Origin: Verrucomicrobiota bacterium
Lineage (GTDB): Bacteria; Verrucomicrobiota; Kiritimatiellia; UBA8416; SLMC01
Assembly (NCBI GenBank): GCA_030018915.1
Contig: JASEHE010000008.1
Span: forward strand, 1 to 34,383
DNA: 34,383 bases
Direction of reading: 5' to 3'
Below the pieces are notes generated by a model that saw nothing but the letters and a program-made list of their open reading frames with translations, had not been told where the DNA came from and did no database searches. A program made the position numbers and the translations under genes. Below, piece after piece: positions 24,253 to 31,929 of the stretch; within the stretch, counting starts at the first letter, position 1; each line of letters starts with the position of its first letter.

Positions 24253-24509
24253 AAACCCTTCCCTGTCCCGCCAAGTGCCAGCCTGGTTTCCGTCTCTTGA
24301 ACGCTTGCCCTGGCACGCCTACCACGGTGCTGTTGGGCGGCACGTGCTCGACAATCATGCTCCCCGCCCCGACTATGGACCACTCACACCACTTCAATCG
24401 TTCGCTCATGTTAGGGCCAGTCCCGACAAACCTGGTTGCAGACATCACAGACGTCCTGCACCTCTCTGGCGAATCCCCCGGCCCAAATGATGACTATCTT
24501 CTTTGTCAT
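24236..24509 (-). pseudogene. NeuD/PglD-like sugar acyltransferase remnant with internal deletion
   Basis: ATG at 24509 starts MTKKIVIIWAGGFAREVQDV, a Rossmann N-terminus of NeuD-type acyltransferases with one glycine changed to W. After about 30 codons it hits TAA. In another frame follow WSIVGAGSMIVEHVPPNSTV and VGVPGQAFKRRKPG, the last coil of the left-handed beta helix. About 130 codons, including the catalytic histidine, are missing. Confidence 0.85.
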
Positions 24510-24573
24510 TTGAGAGTGATAGCCAGCCACGCCGCAGCCCACCGGTCGCAGTGACTATTGGCCGCTACCCTCT

Positions 24574-24591
24574 CGATAGCCGAAGCTATCG
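24574..24591 (-). terminator. UUCG-loop hairpin after the radical SAM fusion gene
   Basis: On the minus strand CGATAGC, loop TTCG and GCTATCG form a 7-bp stem with the very stable C(UUCG)G tetraloop, 12 bases after the stop of the gene at 24604. There is no U-tract, so it may be a weak terminator or an mRNA 3'-end stabiliser. Confidence 0.45.
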
Positions 24592-24603
24592 CCGTCACGC
24601 CAG

Positions 24604-26952
24604 CTAAAGAATCAGTCCTCTTACCAGCCGGCTTTCGTCAAGCCCCAGCGCCCGAAACGCCCCGCAGATGGCGGGAAAAGCTTGGACGGCTGCAATGACA
24701 ACAGGAATGCCGGATTCAAGAAGGGCTGCCGGCGAGAGGATATTGTGCCCGAGAAACCGTCCGCCAATCTTGGATGGCGTATCGTCCACCAGGAAAGCGA
24801 TCTTAACGCGCTTGAAGAAGGCTGACCTTTCTATCAAGTGCTTGGCCTGCCACCCCGCTCCCCATATTGCCACAGCCTCGCAGTCGGCCGGATTCGCCCA
24901 AGCATGGGTGAGGTTCAACTCAGCAAGCTTCGATTCAATGACCCGTCCCTCGTCCTCCCGGATCTCCCAAAGCCTTGCCCTGGCCAGATCGTCAAGATAT
25001 ACAACGCGGAATCCGGCGTCGCATGCCAGCCCGTAGAGGACGATCATGGCCGTCACCACATCGACAGGAACGGTTTCCTTCTTGAAGTCATAGCTGATCT
25101 GGATATTGCACCCGGCCAGGCGCCGGCGACGCAGGAGTGCCCCAAAAGCCATGACCTCATCCAACGAACTGTTCGCCTCGATGAATACATACTTGATCGT
25201 CACCTGGCCGGCGTTTGCCGCGGCGTATCGTTCCAAGTTAGCCAAGCAGTCCGTCAATCGCCGTCGGCCGTGCACCCGTGCATAGGTGTCTTCAGTGCCT
25301 GCATCAAGGCTGGTAACCACTGATCCGCGGCCTTCGCACAGCAGTTGATGCACAGTCTCGGAGAATACGACTGCATTCGTAAACACCCTTTGGTGGGCAT
25401 GTGGCAACGCGGCAGAAAGTCTCCTGACCAGATACTTGAACCGGCCGTCCAGCACCGGCTCCCCCCCTCCCAAAACCACCAGCCCGCAGTTGTCCAGAGC
25501 CTTCTCCTCCAGCAAATCGTCTATGAGCGCACCGACATCATATTGGGCGCCCACACCGCCATAGTAGACCTCGCTGCAGTATGAACACCGCAGATTGCAG
25601 ACCGAATGATACTCCAGCGACAAGTACCGGACATCCACACGTCTCACGGGGCCCCAGTCCTTGAACTCCAGAAAAGGACAGCCCTCGCACCCAGTTGGCT
25701 CCCCGCTGTTGATCCTGTCAAGCAGTCGCTGCTTTGCCTCAAGGATATTTCGGGCGACGAATTGGCCAGAACCACTGTTGTTTGTATCAAGCAGGCAGAC
25801 GTCGCCGCGCATCCGGCCGTCAACGAAGAAGCGTTTGCAGCATGCTCTGATTTGGGTGGGCGCCAGAAAGAGCGAGCCATGCAGGTCGCTGCAACTCCAA
25901 CTCTTCGTGATGACCTCGTCCATGTGCTCCTTGATGGCCTTGCCTTTCCCTGCGCAGTCCAAACGGCTGTCGCCCATCACCTTGAGAAAATGCTCCGCGA
26001 TCATCTGATACTTCGTCCTTAGCGCGCATCCGGCAAGCCCCTCGGGTTCTCTGTTGAACTCCTGATAGCCTCGATAGAGGGTTGCATAAAGCACGGCAGC
26101 TTCTTCCGCTGAGCGCGACAACCGATAGATCTCCCGGACTCTTGTGGCCAGGACACCGGTCAAGCCGGTTTGATAGAACCGCGGAAACTCTCCCAAATCA
26201 CCGTGGACGCGATCCGTCAGGGATTGTCGGATTTCTTTCCAGGCGCGCATGAAGCCGCGGATGTGCGCCTCTGAGATTGTGCCGACAATCGAGCCATCCC
26301 TCCGCCGCTTCAGATACAGGATCTCGGGAAGGTAGCGGATTCCCCGGGCATGCCAGTATACCTTGAAGAGGTAGTCGACGTCTTCGTGAAACCCCATGGC
26401 GAACCGAACCTTGTTCCGCACGATCAGCGACCTGCGTATCGCCGCATAGATCACAGATCCATCCATTCGCAGAGACAAGTAGCGCTTGATCAGCTCTCGT
26501 TTCTGCAGAGCGAACGAAGCATGATCGCGCCGCCCTGTCGCCGAGCGAGCAGGATCGTGAAGGTCAACGGAAGAGCAATGCGCCCAGTTGAAAACCACGA
26601 CATCAACGGGGGCTGCGCCGCGTGCGGCCAGGAATGCTTGCAGTGTCTCCAAGGCCTGGGGGGCAAGCCAATCATCGCTGTCCACGAACAATACCCAACG
26701 GCCGGAGGCCCTGGACAGCCCAATATTCCTGGCAATGCCAGGGCCCTGATTGCGGGCCGTCCGTGTCACGATCATGTTTCCGCGTTGACGGGCAAACCGG
26801 CTCGCGACCTCAAGCGTGGAGTCCGTGGAGCAATCGTCCACGAGTATCACCTCGAAATCCTCCGGGCTCAGACTCTGCCCGAAGACGCTTTCCAGACAGG
26901 GACCCACAAAGGCTTCCGCGTTATATGCCGGGACGACTACGGAAAACTGCAT
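24604..26952 (-). CDS. GT2 glycosyltransferase - radical SAM - Rossmann fusion
   Basis: A 782-residue three-part protein. Residues 1-330 are GT2: MQFSVVVPAYNAEAFVGPCL, ILVDDCSTDST (about 36-46), LFVDSDDWLAP (about 88-98). Residues about 370-640 are a radical SAM enzyme: CNLRCSYC gives the C-X3-C-X2-C cluster (C452, C456, C459), GGGEPVLDG the GGEP motif, and SLDAGTEDTYARVHGRR is typical. Before it lie RACCKRFF and CEGCPFLEFKDW, extra cysteines that might bind a second cluster. Residues about 690-782 (VAIWGAGWQAKHLIE, VIAAVQAFPAI) form a small Rossmann-like domain. I would expect both sugar transfer and radical modification of a substrate. ATG at 26952 has GGGAG seven bases upstream. Substrate unknown. 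Confidence 0.85.
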   Translation of the reverse strand: MQFSVVVPAYNAEAFVGPCLESVFGQSLSPEDFEVILVDDCSTDSTLEVASRFARQRGNMIVTRTARNQGPGIARNIGLSRASGRWVLFVDSDDWLAPQALETLQAFLAARGAAPVDVVVFNWAHCSSVDLHDPARSATGRRDHASFALQKRELIKRYLSLRMDGSVIYAAIRRSLIVRNKVRFAMGFHEDVDYLFKVYWHARGIRYLPEILYLKRRRDGSIVGTISEAHIRGFMRAWKEIRQSLTDRVHGDLGEFPRFYQTGLTGVLATRVREIYRLSRSAEEAAVLYATLYRGYQEFNREPEGLAGCALRTKYQMIAEHFLKVMGDSRLDCAGKGKAIKEHMDEVITKSWSCSDLHGSLFLAPTQIRACCKRFFVDGRMRGDVCLLDTNNSGSGQFVARNILEAKQRLLDRINSGEPTGCEGCPFLEFKDWGPVRRVDVRYLSLEYHSVCNLRCSYCSEVYYGGVGAQYDVGALIDDLLEEKALDNCGLVVLGGGEPVLDGRFKYLVRRLSAALPHAHQRVFTNAVVFSETVHQLLCEGRGSVVTSLDAGTEDTYARVHGRRRLTDCLANLERYAAANAGQVTIKYVFIEANSSLDEVMAFGALLRRRRLAGCNIQISYDFKKETVPVDVVTAMIVLYGLACDAGFRVVYLDDLARARLWEIREDEGRVIESKLAELNLTHAWANPADCEAVAIWGAGWQAKHLIERSAFFKRVKIAFLVDDTPSKIGGRFLGHNILSPAALLESGIPVVIAAVQAFPAICGAFRALGLDESRLVRGLIL

Positions 26953-27075
26953 GAATCCACTCCCGGGAATTCCCCCGACAAGACGGACACACATCTAAAC
27001 CCCCGGCCACACCCCCAGGCGCCCGTCAAGTTCTCACCAGGCACAAAGGATAGCCATCCCACAAGGCCTATCGTC

Positions 27076-27369
27076 TTACTTCGGAAGGCTGGCGCTCTTG
27101 GCAGCCATCTTGCTCATGATGATCGAAACAAGCCCGCCGACCGTTCTGAAGTCGGAAGATTGTATGTCGGCGTTCAGGATTTCGATATTGAACGCCGACT
27201 CTATTTCCACAAGGAACTTGGTGATCTCAATCGAGTCGACATAGCCGGAGTCAAAATAGTTGAACGTGTCCGCCTCAACACCACCCGGCAGGCGAGCCTT
27301 CCTCTCGACCAACCGCAGCACGAACGCCCTGGCGGATTCCCTTGTGCACATCCCCGGTGATGAACTCAT
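27076..27369 (-). CDS. Acyl carrier protein
   Basis: A 97-residue four-helix carrier protein. FNYFDSGYVDSIEITKFLVE contains the DSI site, with S46 as the expected 4'-phosphopantetheine serine, followed by IESAFNIEI, the usual start of helix III. It would carry an acyl group as a thioester. ATG at 27369 overlaps the stop of the oxidoreductase (ATGA). Position next to an AMP-forming ligase and a sugar acyltransferase suggests that it loads a special acyl group for glycan decoration and does not serve general fatty acid synthesis. Confidence 0.88.
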   Translation of the reverse strand: MSSSPGMCTRESARAFVLRLVERKARLPGGVEADTFNYFDSGYVDSIEITKFLVEIESAFNIEILNADIQSSDFRTVGGLVSIIMSKMAAKSASLPK

Positions 27370-28520
27370 GCCTTCGGACTCCCGACAGCCTGCCACGCCC
27401 TGGACCTGAACGACGCGACCATAGCCTCAAACAACTCGATCCCCTCTGCAGCCAATTCGCAGCCAAATACCTCTTCGGACTCCCACCGACCCTTTGCCTT
27501 GTGCTGCTGCCGACAATCCGCAATATCGGAGTATAGGTTCGCAAAAGCTTCAATGAAGCCAGCTGGATGCCCCGCCTTGAAGCGACCATAGCGCGACATC
27601 GCCGCAACGTCTACTGCGGATGATGCTCGATCAACGACCTGTCGCCGTCCGTCTGCAAAACACAACAGCAAATCTTCGGGACAGCACTGCAACCATTCCG
27701 CCGAAGCTTCCGACCCGTAGATTCTCAATCTCAGTCCGTTGCGGTGCCCCAGGGCGGATTTGCTGAACCACATCTGCCCTCGAATGTCATCCGAGTACCG
27801 GCACAGACACGTCACATTGTCGATCACGTCAAACGCACCGTAGCGGGCTTGCTCCGCAACGACCTCGATAGGCCTGCTCCCTGTCAGGTAGTGAACCAGG
27901 TGGTGAAGATGTGCCGCCAGATCCAGGTAGACCATCGGAATCCGGCCATCCAGAAGTCGCCAGGCCTGAGGGGCGAGTTTGTTGCCCTGTGCGTCCACCC
28001 TGCGGAACCCCTCCTGCGGCATCTCTACCTGAAAATGCAGAATCCTTCCCAGAACTCCCTTGCGAACAAGACTCCGCAACTCGCGAACCATTGGATAGCC
28101 AGAGTAGTTGTAGGTGATCACCAAGAACCCATTTCGCGCCTTCTGAGCCTGCTGAATCTGCCGGACCTCGGCGCTGTTGCCCCCCAGGGCCTTTTCACAA
28201 ATAACCGGCATTCCCTCCATCAGACATCCCGTGACGATTTCGCAGTGTGTCGGAGTTGGCGCAAGTACGACCACAGCATCCATCTGATCTTTCTCATTCA
28301 GAATCATCTCCTGCCACCGAGGGTACACGCGGGGAGAGGGAACGCCGTAGGCACGCGCGGTCTTCACGTTCGTCTTCCATTCCCTGCTGAAGCATCCGGC
28401 GTCTAGAGACCACCGCTTGTCCATCATGCACGCACAGGAATGGGCATACCCAATGCCGGAATGGACGGATCCGCCGATGAATCCCAACGACAACCGGCCA
28501 GGCTCAAGCTCTCTCTGCAT
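27366..28520 (-). CDS. Gfo/Idh/MocA family oxidoreductase
   Basis: A 384-residue NAD(P)-dependent sugar dehydrogenase. LSLGFIGGSVHSGIGYAHSC is the dinucleotide-binding loop, VVVLAPTPTHCEIV the next strand, and VICEKALGG carries the EK pair with catalytic K110 (EKA replaces the more usual EKP). YLDLAAHLHHLVHYLTG holds the D-X3-H active-site pattern. Such enzymes oxidise UDP-sugars at C3 ahead of a DegT aminotransferase, which fits the neighbourhood. ATG at 28520 has AGGAG six bases upstream; the longer start overlaps the ligase. Confidence 0.88.
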   Translation of the reverse strand: MQRELEPGRLSLGFIGGSVHSGIGYAHSCACMMDKRWSLDAGCFSREWKTNVKTARAYGVPSPRVYPRWQEMILNEKDQMDAVVVLAPTPTHCEIVTGCLMEGMPVICEKALGGNSAEVRQIQQAQKARNGFLVITYNYSGYPMVRELRSLVRKGVLGRILHFQVEMPQEGFRRVDAQGNKLAPQAWRLLDGRIPMVYLDLAAHLHHLVHYLTGSRPIEVVAEQARYGAFDVIDNVTCLCRYSDDIRGQMWFSKSALGHRNGLRLRIYGSEASAEWLQCCPEDLLLCFADGRRQVVDRASSAVDVAAMSRYGRFKAGHPAGFIEAFANLYSDIADCRQQHKAKGRWESEEVFGCELAAEGIELFEAMVASFRSRAWQAVGSPKA

Positions 28521-28536
28521 GATGGTCTCCTGATGT

Positions 28537-30063
28537 CTACGTCCCGGCAAAACGCGCCACGAGTGCCTGCTTCATCGTCTTGCCGATACTGTTTTTCGGC
28601 AGCTGATTCACAACGAAAACTCGTCGGGGCTGCTGGAAATCAGCCAGGGTCCGCCCACAGTGAATTCTCAATGCGCGCTGGTCAAATGAACGGGCGTCCC
28701 GGGGGACGACCGCCACGGCAACAATCTCTCCCAGGCGATCGTCCCGCAGCGGGAAGGCAGCGCATTCGGCAACCGACGAATGCTCCATCAGGGTCAATTC
28801 AACGTCTGCCGGATAGACGTTGATGCCCCCGGTAATGATGATGTCTTTCTTCCTCCCGAGGAAGTAGAGATAGCCGTCCTTGTCCAACTTGCCAAGGTCG
28901 CCGGTCCGGAAGTAACGGCCCCACATTGCATCACGTGTCATGTCGGCGCGTTTGTGGTACCCGGCGAACATCATTGGGCTGCTGCACACGATCTCCCCAG
29001 CCGCTCCCGGCTCAACAACCTGGTCGTTGTCCCCCAGTATCTTGATGTCGACCCCGGCAATAGCCTTACCAACGGATTTGGGTCGGGTCTTCGCGCCATC
29101 CGCATCTAGATCCGAGGCGATTGCGATCTCCGAGGTCCCGTAGCACTCATGGAACCGGCAGCCCAGCGCTTCGATCAGTCGTCTCTTGACCGCGCCCTCA
29201 AGCAGCGCGGATGAGGACACAATACACCGCAGGCTATCGATCGACTGAGAACCCCCGGCCGTCAACGCCTCGCTGATCTGCCGAAGCTGAGTAGACACCG
29301 CGATGGTGAAGGTCACGCGCTGGTCTCTGACACAAGACAACCATGCCGACGGAGAAAACTTGGCCATCAGAATCGATGTCCCCCGGGTCAACATTGGGAT
29401 AAGGACGAGCCGCTCCGCCAAGGAATGATACAGAGGAGTTGCCGCGAGAACCCTGTCCTCAGCAGAAACGCCGTAGAGATCCGCGGCGGCTCGAGCCCGC
29501 TCAAACTTGACTCTCTGGGTCAGAACGATCGGCTTCGGGTCCCCTGTCGCGCCTGAAGTCATGGTCAGTATGAACGGGTCATCATCCCGCGCCCCCAGAT
29601 CGGCGGCCCCGCCGCGCGGCGGGGCCTCAGGCAGACTCCCAGGGAAGCCCATGCTTGCCCGCTCCCCACCAATTTCGAGCCACACACCATCCACAAAGGA
29701 GAACTCGCCAAGGCGCGATGACGTCAAGGCTTCAAGAGCATCTGACGATCCCACCACGTGCTTCACATCCGCGGCCCTGAACGCGCGGGCGACCGCCGGC
29801 GGCGGCAGAGAGGAGTTCAGGGGCACAAGCACGACCCCCAGGCGCGCGGCTGTCAACATGAGGACGACGAATTCGACGCCATTCGGCAGCAGGACGCCAA
29901 CATGCTCTCCCCTCCTGACTCCCCGGCGAACCATCAGCAGCGAGCAGCGGCTCACCAGGTTCGCGAGTTCCTCGTAGGTCATGCTCGTGCCCTCACACCA
30001 GATGGCACGCTTTCCCGGGCTCATCCGCGCAGCCGACTGGAATGCATGGGTGATCAAGGTCAT
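28537..30063 (-). CDS. AMP-forming acyl ligase (AMP-binding family)
   Basis: A 508-residue member of the ANL superfamily. FILTMTSGATGDPKPIVLT (about 164-182) is the ATP-binding P-loop, HECYGTSE the adenine site, YFRTGDLGKLDKDGYLYFLG and RKKDIIITGGINVYP the hinge, and GKTMKQAL the C-terminal catalytic lysine. It activates a carboxylic acid as the adenylate and passes it to CoA or, given the ACP gene next door, to that carrier. The substrate is not predictable by eye. GAGG lies six bases before ATG at 30063. Genes on both sides are in the same direction with gaps of 16 and 43 bases. Confidence 0.92.
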   Translation of the reverse strand: MTLITHAFQSAARMSPGKRAIWCEGTSMTYEELANLVSRCSLLMVRRGVRRGEHVGVLLPNGVEFVVLMLTAARLGVVLVPLNSSLPPPAVARAFRAADVKHVVGSSDALEALTSSRLGEFSFVDGVWLEIGGERASMGFPGSLPEAPPRGGAADLGARDDDPFILTMTSGATGDPKPIVLTQRVKFERARAAADLYGVSAEDRVLAATPLYHSLAERLVLIPMLTRGTSILMAKFSPSAWLSCVRDQRVTFTIAVSTQLRQISEALTAGGSQSIDSLRCIVSSSALLEGAVKRRLIEALGCRFHECYGTSEIAIASDLDADGAKTRPKSVGKAIAGVDIKILGDNDQVVEPGAAGEIVCSSPMMFAGYHKRADMTRDAMWGRYFRTGDLGKLDKDGYLYFLGRKKDIIITGGINVYPADVELTLMEHSSVAECAAFPLRDDRLGEIVAVAVVPRDARSFDQRALRIHCGRTLADFQQPRRVFVVNQLPKNSIGKTMKQALVARFAGT

Positions 30064-30106
30064 CTTGAGCCTCGCATGGATACGCCGTCAGCAGACCGCA
30101 CGGCTC

Positions 30107-30781
30107 TCAGGGCGACAAGCGACCGAACTTCAGGAACGACTTGCTATCCAACCGAAACGGTTGGCCGGGTTCTGAAAGATAGACCTCATTGTCCCTCGTG
30201 TTCCTGTTGACGAGAGTGTTGGCGGCAAGGAAGTTGCGGGCGCCGAGACGGACCCCTTGCCCCAGACAGGAATTGACGCCGAAGAAGCAACCAGGTCCCA
30301 CCTGACAGCCACCCGCAATCGACACGCCTGCGTTGATCCAGTTCCACGGGCCGATGGTGCAGTCATGGCCAATGTTCACGTTGCCGCAAACGAATGTTCC
30401 CTGGCCGATTTGACTCCCCGGATGAATCGATGAGTGTTCGAGAATGATGCAGTTGTCTTCGATGACGACATCGTCATGGGCACACACGGATTCGTGGACA
30501 AAGCGGGCGAAGGAGTAGCCCTTCCCGTACGCCTCCATGCACTTCTTCTCGCGGAGTTCATTCATATCGACAAATCCCATCGCGATGAGCATTCTGTTCT
30601 CGCTTGGAGTGAAGGTCTCCTGAACCGTGCTGAACGGCACAAGAGGGAGCCCACAGAACGTGGATGCGCCCTCCGCGATGCGCGAATCGTCCACGGTGAA
30701 CCCGCGGACCTCCATGGTGTGCCGCGCGTAGGAATAGACAACTCTTGCCATAGCGCCGTTTCCATAGATGACAGTGCTCAT
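30107..30781 (-). CDS. PglD/NeuD-like sugar acyltransferase (left-handed beta helix)
   Basis: A 224-residue protein. The N-terminal Rossmann part MSTVIYGNGAMARVVYSYAR is followed by hexapeptide repeats (VVIEDNCIILEHSSIHPGSQ, IGQGTFVCGNVNIGHDCTIG, VSIAGGCQVGPGCFFGVNSC). His in NIGHDCTIG is the likely catalytic base. It would N- or O-acylate the amino sugar made by the DegT enzyme, from acetyl-CoA or from the ACP. ATG at 30781 overlaps the stop of the FkbM gene (ATGA). It is the intact counterpart of the remnant at 24236. Confidence 0.9.
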   Translation of the reverse strand: MSTVIYGNGAMARVVYSYARHTMEVRGFTVDDSRIAEGASTFCGLPLVPFSTVQETFTPSENRMLIAMGFVDMNELREKKCMEAYGKGYSFARFVHESVCAHDDVVIEDNCIILEHSSIHPGSQIGQGTFVCGNVNIGHDCTIGPWNWINAGVSIAGGCQVGPGCFFGVNSCLGQGVRLGARNFLAANTLVNRNTRDNEVYLSEPGQPFRLDSKSFLKFGRLSP

Positions 30782-31929
30782 TGCGGTCTTGCTGAGGCAA
30801 AGAGGATAGTCTCTTGGCCGTGCACACTGAAATGATCGAAGTAGAACGAGTACCCCGCCTGTAGGCCATCCAAATACTCCGGTATGGTCAGGATGTCTTC
30901 TTCCTTGTGGTATGCCGAAATCGCAAGCCGGGGTTTGAATCGCAGCAGCGTTCTTTGGGCGCCCCGAAGCGCCTGCATCTCCGAGCCTTCAATATCCATT
31001 TTGATGAAGTCAACTCTCGACAAGTCATGCCGCGAGACGAGGTCATCAACAGACAGCGTCTTGACGGACAACGTCGCGGGGTCGCCTTGACCTGCCAGAC
31101 GGGTTCCTGGGCCTGCAGGGGCAAAGGCCACATCCTTGTCGCTCACTTCACCCATGGCTCGCTCAATCACATGAATACGTCGCCCTATTTCGGGATTCAT
31201 TTCGACGTTCTTCTTCAATACATCGAGGTTCTCAGGATCGATCTCGAAGGAGTAGACACGCCCCTTCGTGCCGGCTTGATCCGCAAAGTCAAGCGCCGTG
31301 TCCCCCCAACATGCACCCCCTTCGACAATAATGTCTTCGGGCAGCACCCGCACCGTCACACCTCCCCGCCTATAGTCGTAGGGCCGAAGTCCAAACACGT
31401 GCCGCGCGCCGCCCACGGGACTGTAGACATGAAGCTGCCGCTCCCGCCCCAAAACGCCTGTCTTCACGAGCCGCCAACGCGACCCGATCAACAACTCTTC
31501 CACCCCTCGTGCACGCCTCTGATCATCCGCGCAATCTGCCCAAAACTGGTCCGTATTCAGCCGCATCCGCGCGTGACGCGGACCAAGGATGCGAAACGTC
31601 AGGACATCCAGCAGAATGCGACGTGAATACTCATCGCCCAAGAGGAACCACAGCCGCTCATATCGTCCCCGTGCTTCGCAGATTTCCTCAAGCCGATTTG
31701 CGGCCCGCGGGATTGAGAAATGGCGGGCTGCCCAGCCTCTCTTCCCTGCCCATGCCTTGATCGTCATCTTTGTCCACGTCAGGAGCGAACTGGGCTTCGC
31801 GGGACTGCACGTCGCAAGATCCCATGTCTGCGGCACATATGCGTAGATGCATTCAAAGACACGTGACAAAAGCCGTTGCAGGAATGCGCCTCCCGACAGA
31901 TCCCCGAGTGATTCCAGATGAGCATTCAC
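30778..31929 (-). CDS. FkbM family methyltransferase with N-terminal extension
   Basis: A 383-residue protein. The C-terminal 210 residues are FkbM methyltransferase: IIVEGGACWGDTALDFAD (motif I), YSFEIDPENLDVLKKNVEMN, VDFIKMDIEGSEMQALRGAQ and PRLAISAYHKEEDIL. The first 150 residues (helical, Arg-rich) have no family that I recognise. GTG at 31929 overlaps the wzt stop as GTGA, which sets the start; longer readings run into wzt. A methyltransferase directly coupled to wzt recalls systems in which a terminal methyl group caps the chain and is recognised by the Wzt C-terminal domain; here that is inference. Confidence 0.87.
   Translation of the reverse strand: MNAHLESLGDLSGGAFLQRLLSRVFECIYAYVPQTWDLATCSPAKPSSLLTWTKMTIKAWAGKRGWAARHFSIPRAANRLEEICEARGRYERLWFLLGDEYSRRILLDVLTFRILGPRHARMRLNTDQFWADCADDQRRARGVEELLIGSRWRLVKTGVLGRERQLHVYSPVGGARHVFGLRPYDYRRGGVTVRVLPEDIIVEGGACWGDTALDFADQAGTKGRVYSFEIDPENLDVLKKNVEMNPEIGRRIHVIERAMGEVSDKDVAFAPAGPGTRLAGQGDPATLSVKTLSVDDLVSRHDLSRVDFIKMDIEGSEMQALRGAQRTLLRFKPRLAISAYHKEEDILTIPEYLDGLQAGYSFYFDHFSVHGQETILFASARPQ

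Noticed and set aside
26350-27360. 336-residue plus-strand open frame
   Set aside because: Covers the GT2 part of the radical SAM fusion and the ACP in antisense; no recognisable motif.
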